Assembly: GCA_003598015.1 (NCBI GenBank) | Contig: QZKE01000095.1 | Coordinates: 1 to 52,012 of the forward strand | Direction: 5' to 3' | Length of the DNA stretch: 52,012 nt | Source of the DNA: Actinomycetota bacterium | GTDB lineage: Bacteria > Actinomycetota > Geothermincolia > Geothermincolales > RBG-13-55-18 | Shown: piece after piece, positions 34,358 through 43,107 of the stretch | Layout: each line of letters starts with the position of its first letter | Position numbering within the stretch: the stretch's first letter is position 1 | Position numbers and translations under genes: made by a program | Notes under the pieces: generated by a model | The model's input: only the letters and a program-made list of their open reading frames with translations | Told to the model about the DNA's origin: nothing | Databases searched by the model: none

Positions 34358-35008
34358 ATGGAATGGTTTAGGAAATACGGCGTGACCCTTCTGGTCGTAG
34401 CCCTCCTGGCGGGCGCGGTTGTCTTCTTGATCGTGAATGGGGGAGAGCCCAAGGAGGAGCTGGCACTACCCGAGGGTGGCACCGTTGAAGTCACACCCAA
34501 TGACGAGATGCGAGTGCGCACCGCGGAAACGGACCCGGTGATCGACCCGGCCACATACACCCTTGCCGTGACGGGCATGGTGGAGAGAACGCAATCCTTC
34601 ACCTTCGACGAACTCCTGGCCATGCAAGCCGAGGAACGCCTGGTGGATCTTCCCTGCGTGGAGGGATGGACGGAGACGGCCTTGTGGAAGGGGACGAGGT
34701 TGATCCCGCTGCTGGAAAGCGCCGGTGTGCTCGAGGGCGCTGACAACGTCGTCTTCTCTTCTCCCGGGGGATACACCACCTCTCTCACCCTGGCGGATAT
34801 AGACGAGACCGATCCGCTGCTGGCCTATGGCGCCAACGGGGAGATGCTCCCGCACGAGCAGGGCTTCCCCCTGCGCCTGGTGGTGCCGGACCGGCTGGGG
34901 TACAAGTGGATCAAGTGGGTCACCTCCATAGAGGTGATCTCCGGCGAATACGAGGGATACTGGGAGAGCCGGGGTTACTCCAACGAGGCCGACGCCTCCA
35001 ATCGCTGA
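34358..35008 (+). CDS. Sulfite-oxidase-fold molybdopterin-binding protein, membrane-anchored
   Basis: A 216-residue protein with an N-terminal membrane anchor (about 8-26) and an extracytoplasmic molybdopterin-binding domain of the sulfite oxidase/YedY superfamily. The Cys in LVDLPCVEGW is the expected molybdenum ligand. ALWKGTRLIPLLESAGV and RLVVPDRLGYKWIKWVTSIEV are typical family segments. It lacks a dimerisation domain and a heme domain, so it is a minimal form. No Tat-type twin-arginine is present, unlike most exported molybdoenzymes, so cofactor binding should be verified. The preceding TATGCT suggests a leaderless start. Confidence 0.8.
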   Translation: MEWFRKYGVTLLVVALLAGAVVFLIVNGGEPKEELALPEGGTVEVTPNDEMRVRTAETDPVIDPATYTLAVTGMVERTQSFTFDELLAMQAEERLVDLPCVEGWTETALWKGTRLIPLLESAGVLEGADNVVFSSPGGYTTSLTLADIDETDPLLAYGANGEMLPHEQGFPLRLVVPDRLGYKWIKWVTSIEVISGEYEGYWESRGYSNEADASNR

Positions 35009-35179
35009 CGGCACATCCCTTTTGAACGGGGCATGACGGGGCGTATGTATATCATAGAATGCAGATGGCGATAATACCTGCATCGCTTGTTGCGCAACGG
35101 GATCCGGCACTTCCTGTGGCCTCGCGGAAGCTTACAACCCACCACTGCGGACTGCTCTTAGGCGGCGATTGAGGGTAGA

Positions 35180-35253
35180 ATATATATGGTTCTCCTCCGA
35201 GAGAGGGCCTGACCCCAGGGCCTGATGACATCTCCGAGAAGAACCATATATAT
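35180..35253. repeat. Long inverted repeat upstream of the FAD oxidoreductase
   Basis: Perfect 14-bp arms, ATATATATGGTTCT at 35180-35193 and AGAACCATATATAT at 35240-35253, enclose a 46-nt loop. The loop contains direct copies of AGGGCCTGA. It ends about 23 nt before the ribosome site at 35276, so it may be an operator pair or an mRNA stem. Confidence 0.6.
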
Positions 35254-35288
35254 CTGCAAGCAGGGAGCGGTAAGTGGAGGTGAACCCC

Positions 35289-36557
35289 ATGGATGCGGAC
35301 GTTATAGTGGTCGGCGGAGGTCCGGCTGGCGTCGCGGCGGCACGGACGGCAGCGGAGGAGGGAGCGAAGGTGCTCCTGGTGGAGAGATGCGGTTTCCTCG
35401 GGGGCAGCCTCACCGCATCCCTGGTAGGCACCATCGGGGGACTCTACCTCCGGGACGGTGAAACAATCGATTACGTCGCGGGCGGGCTGGCGAGGGAATG
35501 CGCGGAGGCGCTCAAGGAGAGGGGCCTGGCCTTCGGGCCCGTGCCCTGGGAGCAGACGGCGGTCCTTCCCCACGTACCCTGGGCACTAAAACAACTCTAC
35601 GACGAATGGGCGGAGGCGGCGGCCGGGCTGGAGCTTTCACTTCATGCATGCCTCTCGGGCGTCACCGTCGAGGGCGACCGCATAGCCAGCCTGCGGGTGC
35701 TCACGCGCGGCGGGGAGAGGAGAGTTGGCGCGCCGGTTTATATTGATGCCAGCGGAGACGGTGACCTGGCCTTCATGGCAGGCGCCACCATGCAGGGATC
35801 GCCGGTGCAGTTCCCCTCCATGAACTTCTACATGCATAACGTCAACGTTGGCGAGGCCTTGACGGCGGGGCTGGCCACCCTGCAGACCCTCATCAAGGAA
35901 GCCCTGGAGGCGGGCGAATACGACCTGCCCCGCTCCGGCGGGGCGGTGATACCCACCATGCGTCCCGGCGAGGTCATAGTGGCCATGGGGCGCATCTCGC
36001 TGCAGGGCCGGCCGGTCAACTGCGTCGATCCCGCGGAGCTCACCTATGCGGAGCTCGAGGGCCGCAAGCAGGCCATGATGCTGGCGGACTTCCTGCGTGC
36101 GAAGATGCCGGGGTTCTCCGAGGCCTATCTGGCGGACACCCCGTGCCGCGTCGGTATTCGCGCGACGCGGCGCCTGGTGGGACGCTACGTGCTTACCCGG
36201 CAGGACGTCCTGGAGGCGGCCGATTTCCCCGACGGAATATGCCGCTCCGCCTGGCCGGTGGAGCTGCACGCAGAGGGCAAGGTAACGGTCCTCGAATTCC
36301 CCCCTCCCGGCAGGAGCTACGCCGTACCCTTCAGGTGCCTGCTGCCGCAGGAGATAGAAAACCTGCTGGTGGCGGGACGCTGCCTCTCCGCCAGCGTAGA
36401 GGGACAGGCAGCGGCGAGGGTATCCGCCACCTGCATGGGCATGGGCGAGGCCGCGGGCGTCGCCGCAGTGCTCTCACTGCGCGATGGAGGCGCTGTAGCG
36501 GCGGTGGATTCCCGGAACCTGCGTACCAGGTTGCAGGAGAGGGGCGCCCTGCTCTGA
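35289..36557 (+). CDS. FAD-dependent oxidoreductase (FAD_oxidored type)
   Basis: A 422-residue flavoprotein. The Rossmann motif VIVVGGGPAGVAAARTAAEEG is at the N-terminus. The C-terminal FAD-contact region has NLLVAGRCLSASVEGQAAARVSATCMGMGEAAGVAAVLS, which is typical of pfam12831-like enzymes. The substrate is unknown. Start ATG 35289 follows GGAGGTGA; the frame to 35274 is open but less well placed. The next gene encodes another FAD protein 79 bp away on the same strand, so they may work together. Confidence 0.85.
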   Translation: MDADVIVVGGGPAGVAAARTAAEEGAKVLLVERCGFLGGSLTASLVGTIGGLYLRDGETIDYVAGGLARECAEALKERGLAFGPVPWEQTAVLPHVPWALKQLYDEWAEAAAGLELSLHACLSGVTVEGDRIASLRVLTRGGERRVGAPVYIDASGDGDLAFMAGATMQGSPVQFPSMNFYMHNVNVGEALTAGLATLQTLIKEALEAGEYDLPRSGGAVIPTMRPGEVIVAMGRISLQGRPVNCVDPAELTYAELEGRKQAMMLADFLRAKMPGFSEAYLADTPCRVGIRATRRLVGRYVLTRQDVLEAADFPDGICRSAWPVELHAEGKVTVLEFPPPGRSYAVPFRCLLPQEIENLLVAGRCLSASVEGQAAARVSATCMGMGEAAGVAAVLSLRDGGAVAAVDSRNLRTRLQERGALL

Positions 36558-36636
36558 GACGCGTGCGCCGCATCGACCCCTGGTTGTGGCATAATGGGTA
36601 GCGGCCGAGGGAGCACGTAAGCATGGGAGCTGGAAG

Positions 36637-37722
36637 GTGAAGGGATTGCGGCGTAAAGAAGTGACCGTCTACGGGGCGGGGATGTCCGGCCTGATCGCCG
36701 CCTATAACCTGGCCCGGGAAGGGCACGATGTCCTGGTGCGGGAGAGGGAGACGACCTTCGGGGGATCCAGCATGTTCAATCCCTCCACCCACGTTACCCC
36801 CCTGGATCTGGAAGCCACCTCCGCGTACATCGGCATCGACGTCTCCCCGGCATTCCACGCCGTGGAGTCCATCTCCCTGTACCTGCATGATCTGCGCATC
36901 CCCCTGCCAGCGGCGGGGTCGTACGCAGTGGAACGCAGCTCGCGCCTCTCCAGCCTGGACGCCCTCCTCTACGAGAAATGCCTCGGGGCGGAGGTGGAGT
37001 TCGAGTTCGAAAGGGATCTGGTCCGGGACGAACTGGGAGACCTTCCCCCCGGCACGATTATCGCCTGCGGCCTCAACCCCGAAGCCTACGACCTCCTCGG
37101 CATACCGTACATCACCTGGTACGGATGGATGTCGCGGGGCGAGGCGGATCGTTCCGGATATGCCTGGATATGGCTGGACGAATGCATCAACGAATACGGC
37201 TATATCTCCTACTGCAACGGCCTCTATTACGACCTCGTCTTCTCCTATGGACGGGAGGTGGATGCGGAGTGCCTGCAGAGATACCGGGAATTCATGCGCG
37301 GCGCGGAGGACACGGACCACGCGGAGTGGGAATACGTAAGCGGGGCCGTACCCCTGGCGGCCCCCGACAATCCGCGACTGCTGCGCGACGGCCTGATCAT
37401 GTGCGGCACCATCTCCGGCGCCATGGATCCTTTCATGGGATTCGGGATCTCGGGCGCGCTGGTCAGCGGTAAAGTAGCGGCCATGGCCGTGGAGGATACC
37501 ACGGCGGCAGAGGAGGAGTTCGCCAGGTTCACCCGTAACTTCGCCTCCGTGCACCGTTTCAAGCATGAGGTATGGTACGGGCTGCGCTCCCGCGTGGATC
37601 TCCTCGAGGAACTGGCGGCCGTCCTGGGACCGCAGCGCTCCCTGCGCCTCATCGCCGAGGGCATACGCAAGGGGAGGAAGGGTTCGGCCATCCCCGGCTT
37701 CAGCCCGGTTAGCTGCAGTTGA
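36637..37722 (+). CDS. FAD/NAD(P)-binding oxidoreductase, geranylgeranyl-reductase-like
   Basis: A 361-residue flavoprotein with the N-terminal dinucleotide motif VTVYGAGMSGLIAAYNLAREG. The middle part is rich in Tyr and Trp, and the C-terminal FAD-contact segment is LIMCGTISGAMDPFMGFGISGALVSGKVAA. The overall shape recalls geranylgeranyl reductase or related lipid-modifying flavoenzymes, but no signature proves the substrate. The start appears to be GTG at 36637 with GGGAGCTGGAAG upstream. Two hairpins follow in the intergenic region. Confidence 0.75.
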   Translation: MKGLRRKEVTVYGAGMSGLIAAYNLAREGHDVLVRERETTFGGSSMFNPSTHVTPLDLEATSAYIGIDVSPAFHAVESISLYLHDLRIPLPAAGSYAVERSSRLSSLDALLYEKCLGAEVEFEFERDLVRDELGDLPPGTIIACGLNPEAYDLLGIPYITWYGWMSRGEADRSGYAWIWLDECINEYGYISYCNGLYYDLVFSYGREVDAECLQRYREFMRGAEDTDHAEWEYVSGAVPLAAPDNPRLLRDGLIMCGTISGAMDPFMGFGISGALVSGKVAAMAVEDTTAAEEEFARFTRNFASVHRFKHEVWYGLRSRVDLLEELAAVLGPQRSLRLIAEGIRKGRKGSAIPGFSPVSCS

Positions 37723-38048
37723 ATCACTGCTGCGGATTATATCCACAGGCTGCGGTCCCCTGCAGCCTCCCCTGTATGCCCGAAAATATGCGCCAGCCGT
37801 CCGTTTCTCGCAACCATTTGCATGGCAGATCATCCCTTCTCTTATTCGCCGCGATCGTGTATAGCGTGTTGCTTTTACCGGCTTCAGTTGCGCAGCCACC
37901 ACGTGGTGGCGCAAGCGCAGGAAGGATATTCCTGCGCTACGCATAAGTCATCTATGGTAGCCAGTCCGCCTCATATTGCTGCAATCTCTTGTCCGCGGGC
38001 GGTCCCATGGTGTGTCGGGATGATGTGAATGAGGAGAGAGGAGGAAGG
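37723..38048. other. Intergenic region with two adjacent hairpins
   Basis: No gene is seen in 326 bp. A first dyad at 37888-37914 centres on the 14-bp palindrome CCACCACGTGGTGG, flanked by TTGCG/CGCAA. A second at 37915-37937 has GCGCAGGAA/TTCCTGCGC around GGATA. They abut and may act as transcription barriers or a dispersed repeat; no T tract follows. Confidence 0.5.
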
Positions 38049-38786
38049 ATGAGATATAATGCCATGCTCAAGACCCTGGCCCTGCCCTTCAAGGCCTATC
38101 CCCCGGGTGAGGCGCCGGTGAAGAGCCCCGACGTCTTCAGGTCTTTTCACGGGCTGGAGGAAGTCCCGCTGGCCTGGTTGTGGGACGCGGCGCTCGCCTA
38201 TATCGGGGTATTCGGGGAGCCGCCATGGAACGAGACCTGGGAAGCCCAGGAGGTCGTGGCCAAGATGGAGAGTGAACTCAAACGGCCGGCCTGCCTGACC
38301 TTGATGGAGGGGGACGCGGAGCAGCGGGTGGGTGGTTTCTGCTGGGGAGCCGTCGTGCCCGTGGAGGAAGCAGCGGATCGTGCGGTGGAGGCGCACAGGT
38401 TCAAGGGCAGCGGCGTGCGTGGCAGGATCGCCGGGAAGCTGGAGGCGGTGATAAAAGGGAAGAGGGCCTTTTTCCTCGACGAGGTGGCGATCTCGCGGCG
38501 CTTCCGCGGAGGCATGGCGCCCATACAGTTCCTGGTAAGGCCGGCCCTGGAGATAGCGGTGGACGAGGGAACCATAGAGGGAGTCGGCTGGACGTCCTGG
38601 AACTCCAAGATCGCGCCGCTCTCGCTTTACCTGGGCTTTTCGACCTTGATCGCCGAGGTGGAGGAGATAGCTTTTCTCTACAATCCCGATATACGTCCAC
38701 TGCTCAAGATCGCGCAGAACGTAAACGGACAGGTACTGGAGAGGATCATCAGGTCGGCGAGCCGCCTGGTCCGCAAGGTCGCCTGA
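38049..38786 (+). CDS. GNAT-like acyltransferase fold protein
   Basis: A 245-residue protein that resembles GNAT N-acyltransferases in its C-terminal half. FFLDEVAISRRFRGGMAPIQFLV fits the beta4-alpha3 CoA-binding region with an R-x-x-G-x-A-like loop, and GWTSWNSKIAPLSLYLGF fits the last strands. The N-terminal part has no named domain. It ends 66 bp before the histidine decarboxylase gene, so the two may share a transcript. N-acylation of an amine product is a possible but unproven role. GAGGAGAGAGGAGGAAGG precedes ATG 38049. Confidence 0.65.
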   Translation: MRYNAMLKTLALPFKAYPPGEAPVKSPDVFRSFHGLEEVPLAWLWDAALAYIGVFGEPPWNETWEAQEVVAKMESELKRPACLTLMEGDAEQRVGGFCWGAVVPVEEAADRAVEAHRFKGSGVRGRIAGKLEAVIKGKRAFFLDEVAISRRFRGGMAPIQFLVRPALEIAVDEGTIEGVGWTSWNSKIAPLSLYLGFSTLIAEVEEIAFLYNPDIRPLLKIAQNVNGQVLERIIRSASRLVRKVA

Positions 38787-38851
38787 GGTCGGAGGGCGCG
38801 GCTTGCCGCCGCGTCGTGGGGCGTTCTCGTCACAGGTTCGAAGGAGAGAGC

Positions 38852-39790
38852 ATGGACACCTTACTCGCATCTCACACGGAAGAGCACAGCTGTGAAGTAT
38901 TCTACGAGCCCGGCCCGCAAGTGAAGGCGGCGGCGAACGGATTCTCCCCGCGGGACGTCTTGCGGTCATCCATCGGCCCGCAGAGACAGTTCTGCATCGG
39001 CTACACCGGGCAAGGGGGATACTGTATTGCGCCGGTCATCAGCATCGGATCGACCAGGGAGACCATCTCCCGGGGCGGCTCGAAGATACTGGATGCCATA
39101 GTCGCCTACGATGACGCCGAGGTGGAAGATACGTATATCGGGCAGATAAACATGATAACCGTCTCCTCTTTCTGCGGCCCCCAGGGCGTCATCTGGGGAT
39201 ACGACCTGGCGTGGAACGGCATTCCCTCTCCGCCATTACTAAGCGAAGGGGAGGCGGCGGAATTCGCGGGATTGAGGATAATCAACGGGGCTTCGCTGCG
39301 GCAGTCGTCGCGCATGCTCTTCGGCACGCGCCGCAAGCGGCATTTTCCGCTCCAGCCCGGAAGCCACGTGCCCTGCGCGGCCAAGTACCGCTCCTACCGC
39401 GGTCCCTGCGTGCTCTACGCCGCCATGGCCATCGGGATCCCCGAGGAAAGGGGAAGCCATGCCTGCCTGTTTATGGAAGATGTCGGGAAGTGTACCGCGT
39501 ATGCGGCGGAGAGCGACGGGGAGAAGGAGCGCAAGAGGATAACTTTGAACGTCATCAGGAGCATACTGCGCATCGGAGAGAACCACGGTATACACTACGG
39601 GACGGTGATAGCCGACGTGGTCGTGGAGGGGATCCGCGAGGGGCATGTCGGATGCGCCCTGGTGGCGGCCCCCTACTTCCACCTGGCCGCGGACGCCTAC
39701 GAGCACGACCTGCACCGCTTGAGCCTGCAGCAGTGGTACGGCATAAAGAGACGCTACTTCGTAGACCCCTATTGTGGCCGTGTAGCCTGA
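38852..39790 (+). CDS. hdcA: Pyruvoyl-dependent histidine decarboxylase proenzyme
   Basis: A 312-residue homologue of the pyruvoyl-type histidine decarboxylase known from lactobacilli and clostridia, which turns histidine into histamine and CO2. Diagnostic segments are SKILDAIVAYDDAE, DTYIGQINMITVSSFCGPQG and GHVGCALVAAPYFHLAADAY. Self-cleavage should occur between Ser105 and Ser106, Ser106 becoming the pyruvoyl group of the alpha chain. The active-site Glu is in ACLFMEDVGKC. AAGGAGAG lies before ATG 38852. No histidine/histamine antiporter or HdcB-like gene is adjacent, so acid resistance via exchange is not supported here. The recognition is from family memory; no search was run. Confidence 0.85.
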   Translation: MDTLLASHTEEHSCEVFYEPGPQVKAAANGFSPRDVLRSSIGPQRQFCIGYTGQGGYCIAPVISIGSTRETISRGGSKILDAIVAYDDAEVEDTYIGQINMITVSSFCGPQGVIWGYDLAWNGIPSPPLLSEGEAAEFAGLRIINGASLRQSSRMLFGTRRKRHFPLQPGSHVPCAAKYRSYRGPCVLYAAMAIGIPEERGSHACLFMEDVGKCTAYAAESDGEKERKRITLNVIRSILRIGENHGIHYGTVIADVVVEGIREGHVGCALVAAPYFHLAADAYEHDLHRLSLQQWYGIKRRYFVDPYCGRVA

Positions 39791-39807
39791 CGTCGGCCGC
39801 GGGCGCT

Positions 39808-41937
39808 TCAGGCGTGGGGGAGGGTGAGGCGGAAGACGGTCCCCTCTTGCGGTTCGGATTCGACGTCGACGGTGACGCTGAGCAGATCCGCGATCAGGCG
39901 CACGATATACAGCCCCAGGCCGGTCCCCACCTGATGCTTGTCGATCTCCTCCAGGCGCGTGAAAGGCTGGAATATATCCTGGAGTTCCTCCTGGGCGATG
40001 CCCTCCCCGAAATCATGGATGGACAGCATCACCTCCCGCTCCTTCTCCTCGGCTTTGATGATGATGGGCATCTCGCTGGGGCTGAAACGGATGGCGTTCT
40101 CGATCAGGTTCTTGAGCATGAGGAGCAGGTAGGAGCGGTCGGTCAGCACCCTTACCCCGAGCGGTATCGCGTCGCTCTCGATGCGCCGGCCCTGTTCGGG
40201 AATGAAACCGGCTTTCACCTCCGCCAGCAGCTCCAGGAGGTCGGTGGGTTTCAGGGCGGCACGGATGGCACCCGCCTGGAAGCGGGATACGGTGAGGAAC
40301 TGATCGAGGATGGCATTGAGCCTCTCGCACGAAGCGGTGATGTAGGTAAGGTATTGCCTGCGCTCGTCCTCCGCGAAGCGCTCGTAATGATCCTGCAGCA
40401 TGAAAGCGTATCCGTTCAGGATGGTGAGCGGAGTGCGCAGCTCGTGCGAGGTCACGTTGATGATATCCGTCTTGAAGCGGTCCGATTCCTCCAGCCTCTT
40501 ACGGGTCTCCGAAAGCTCCTCGAACATGGAGAGCAGGTAGGAGGAGAGGAGATAGTTCTCTATGAAGAGGCCGGCCCTCTCGCAGAAGCGGTGGAGGAGG
40601 TCTACGTCCATGGGATCGAGTGCCCTGCGTTTAACTTTCCTCCCCACCATCAATATCCCCACGTTGCCGCCGGGCCCCCTGACGGGCAGGCAGGCGATAA
40701 TGCCGCGGCTGCGCATCTCCAGAAGCATCGCGGCATTCCGCACGTCTTCGACGACTCCGGCGTTGGCATCATCATCGAGGAGCATGGGGTCATGCAGGAG
40801 GAATAGTGGGGAGGCCGATACTTCGACCTCCTGGAAACCCAGGATGTCCTTCTCCCGCCGTACGCAACCGATCACCCAGTTGCCTTTGCCGCGCGTAGCT
40901 TCCTCCGGGATGGCCACCTGCAACTGTTTGAGGCCCAGCGCGTCACAGATGATGGCCGTGGCCGCTGCCAGACCCTCACGTATATTTGCGGTGGAGGTGA
41001 AGATGGACGAGACCTCGTGCAGCAGACCTACTTCATCATACAGGCCCGAGAAGAACAACCTGGCGGCGATCCTGTTCGACCAGCGCAGCGCGGACGGGGA
41101 CAGCGCCACCGCCAGGGCCAGAGCGATTATGGATATGGCCGTCTCCAAGTTTGGATGGGACTCGAAGGCAAAGCGGAAGATCATGTAGCTGAGGAAGATG
41201 GGAGCCCCGAAGATGATCAGGGTGAGCAAGTAGGCGAAGCTGCGGCGGATGGCCAGGCGCACGTCCAGCAGGTGGTGCTTGAGGATGGCGTAGGCGGTGA
41301 AGCCGGTGGGGATAATGACCAGGAAGAAGGTATAGTCGGAAGTGATGTCGCTCCCCATGATCCCCGGCAGCACAATGACCAGGAGGATGGCCAGGCCCAG
41401 GAAGATGCCGAAACCCAGCAGGATATAGGTGGCACGGGCGCGGTCGGGGCCGATGGACTCCCTGCGCTTGAGGGCGATACACAGGAGGCCTCCACCCCCG
41501 CACAGGATCATGAAGGCTGGAAAGAGCGGGAATGCCGTCCCGTTGGTGATGTAGAACCTGCCCTGATCATACGAGACGCTGCGTACGATGAGGTCGGAGA
41601 GGCTGCAGAAGGCCATGATGGCTGTGGCGAGGAGAACGGAGCCCCTCCAGGTGCGGCCCGGTGCCCGTCCGAGGTAGAAGCCCAGGCCGAAAAGGAAGAA
41701 TATCCCAGTCGCCAGCACGGCCATGCAATGGGCCAGGCGGAAGACGAGGGTTATGAAATAATCGCTAGGTTCCTGCACCAAGGCCTGGGGGAAGCCGCAG
41801 AGCACCCACAGCGCGAGGAAGACCAGGAAGAGCGCGAAATAACGATTGAGGAAACGGTTGCGGTGGGAATTGAACACCAGAGCGGCCATGGCTATCAATG
41901 CCAGTGCTTCCAGCGCGGTTATTATGAATTCAATCAT
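39808..41937 (-). CDS. Multi-TM (7TM-type) GAF sensor histidine kinase
   Basis: A 709-residue kinase. Residues about 1-290 hold eight or so membrane segments, like the histidine-kinase N-terminal 7TM region. A GAF-like domain lies at about 305-465. HisKA has His498 in NVTSHELRTPLTILNGY. HATPase boxes are NLIENAIRFSP, DFGEGIAQEEL and VGTGLGLYIVRL. The ligand is unknown. The minus-strand ATG at 41937 is preceded by a weak AGGTA; a TTG at 41940 is also possible. Its tail is convergent, 17 bp from the histidine decarboxylase gene. The stand-alone receiver at 12405 is a possible but remote partner. Confidence 0.88.
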   Translation of the reverse strand: MIEFIITALEALALIAMAALVFNSHRNRFLNRYFALFLVFLALWVLCGFPQALVQEPSDYFITLVFRLAHCMAVLATGIFFLFGLGFYLGRAPGRTWRGSVLLATAIMAFCSLSDLIVRSVSYDQGRFYITNGTAFPLFPAFMILCGGGGLLCIALKRRESIGPDRARATYILLGFGIFLGLAILLVIVLPGIMGSDITSDYTFFLVIIPTGFTAYAILKHHLLDVRLAIRRSFAYLLTLIIFGAPIFLSYMIFRFAFESHPNLETAISIIALALAVALSPSALRWSNRIAARLFFSGLYDEVGLLHEVSSIFTSTANIREGLAAATAIICDALGLKQLQVAIPEEATRGKGNWVIGCVRREKDILGFQEVEVSASPLFLLHDPMLLDDDANAGVVEDVRNAAMLLEMRSRGIIACLPVRGPGGNVGILMVGRKVKRRALDPMDVDLLHRFCERAGLFIENYLLSSYLLSMFEELSETRKRLEESDRFKTDIINVTSHELRTPLTILNGYAFMLQDHYERFAEDERRQYLTYITASCERLNAILDQFLTVSRFQAGAIRAALKPTDLLELLAEVKAGFIPEQGRRIESDAIPLGVRVLTDRSYLLLMLKNLIENAIRFSPSEMPIIIKAEEKEREVMLSIHDFGEGIAQEELQDIFQPFTRLEEIDKHQVGTGLGLYIVRLIADLLSVTVDVESEPQEGTVFRLTLPHA

Positions 41938-42302
41938 CAAATCGTACCTAGGGCCGCGTTGTCTCCATCAATCGCATTGTGGGTCGCCTCATACAATATA
42001 CCATATAATAGACGTTTTTGCTGATAGAAATGTCTTTTCTACCTCAAGGAAAGCAGGCCCGAGGCCACGTGTCAAGGGAAACCATACACGATGCGGTTCC
42101 GTCATACTGACCGGAAAGGGGCTGAAAACGTTGCGATTCCGCGTGGTACCGTGTTCGGCCTTCCGCCGTATGCGGACGGCAAGGCACATTTGGAAGGAAG
42201 CGGCACGAGATAGGCGATGCCCGTGGGATGGTTTATACTCAAAATGCCGTGAGCCTTGCAAGCGGGGTAAGCGAGGATGGATCGCGGGAAGGAGTGGAGA
42301 AG
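41938..42302. promoter_or_regulatory. Divergent promoter region, kinase and lipoprotein
   Basis: 365 bp without a gene between divergent genes. TATAAT occurs at 42004-42009 and TATACT at 42234-42239 on the plus strand, the latter about 64 nt before the lipoprotein start. No -35 is convincing at either. AT-rich sequence near 41990-42010 may serve the kinase gene. Confidence 0.4.
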
Positions 42303-42893
42303 TTGAAGAGAATACTGATCCTGCTGGTGACAATGGCCTGCATCGCCACGCTGGTCTTGCTAGCCGGCTGTGGTGACAGTAGCGGCAAAGGTGCAGGTAG
42401 CGGTGGGGGAGAGGATGTCGGCAACGGAACGGGCGAGGAGCAGGTCGAGGTCATAGACGGGGAGGAGCGCAAGATAACCGTGGAGGAGCCGCAGGAAGAG
42501 GGGGAGAGCGGCAAGGTCACTCTGGAGGGAGAGAACGGTGAGGAGACCACCATAGAGGTAGAGGAGCAGGTGCCGTCGGAGGAGTCACTGGGCGCGCCGA
42601 TATATCCCGGTTCCGAGTATGTCGAGGGTAGCGGAGTCAGCGGCACCACTACTTCCGGTGACAAGGAACTCACGGCCTCCGGGGCCGAGTTCACCACCAA
42701 GGACGACATCAGCAAGGTTGTCAGCTGGTACAAGGGGAAGCTAGGAGAGCCCATGGCTGCATCTCCGGAGGTGACGACCTGGATGTTCCAGGGACAGGAT
42801 AAAGCGGTGACCACGGTCATCGTGGAGCCCTTCGAAGGTAAGACGAAGATCACCATCGCCAAGGTCAGCGGCGATGTCGATATCAACATCTGA
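42303..42893 (+). CDS. Acidic lipoprotein of unknown function
   Basis: A 196-residue lipoprotein with a basic start, a hydrophobic segment and lipobox LLAGC. A Gly/Ser/Glu-rich linker follows. The C-terminal domain begins GAPIYPGSEYVEGSG and continues EFTTKDDISKVVSWYKGKLG, a pattern seen in small extracytoplasmic domains of unknown role. The chosen start is TTG 42303, placed 8 nt after AAGGAG; GTG at 42294 and a frame to 42228 are alternatives. It is divergent from the multi-TM kinase and could be its periplasmic partner, without direct support. Confidence 0.7.
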   Translation: MKRILILLVTMACIATLVLLAGCGDSSGKGAGSGGGEDVGNGTGEEQVEVIDGEERKITVEEPQEEGESGKVTLEGENGEETTIEVEEQVPSEESLGAPIYPGSEYVEGSGVSGTTTSGDKELTASGAEFTTKDDISKVVSWYKGKLGEPMAASPEVTTWMFQGQDKAVTTVIVEPFEGKTKITIAKVSGDVDINI

Positions 42894-43107
42894 GATGGCT
42901 TCGGCCGTCTGGAATATCGATTCAGGGGATACAGCTTGTACGTTCCCCGGGGGGCGGGCGGAGATTTCGCCAGGCGTATCGCCTTGGCGCGTTCCGCCGT
43001 CATGGTCCGGACGCGGAGGCAGCAAGCCCATCCCCAATATATGAACATGCAGTGCATAGAGGGTTGTGAGGGTTGAGTGGATACGGCCCGCTGAAAGGGA
43101 GGTTGTA

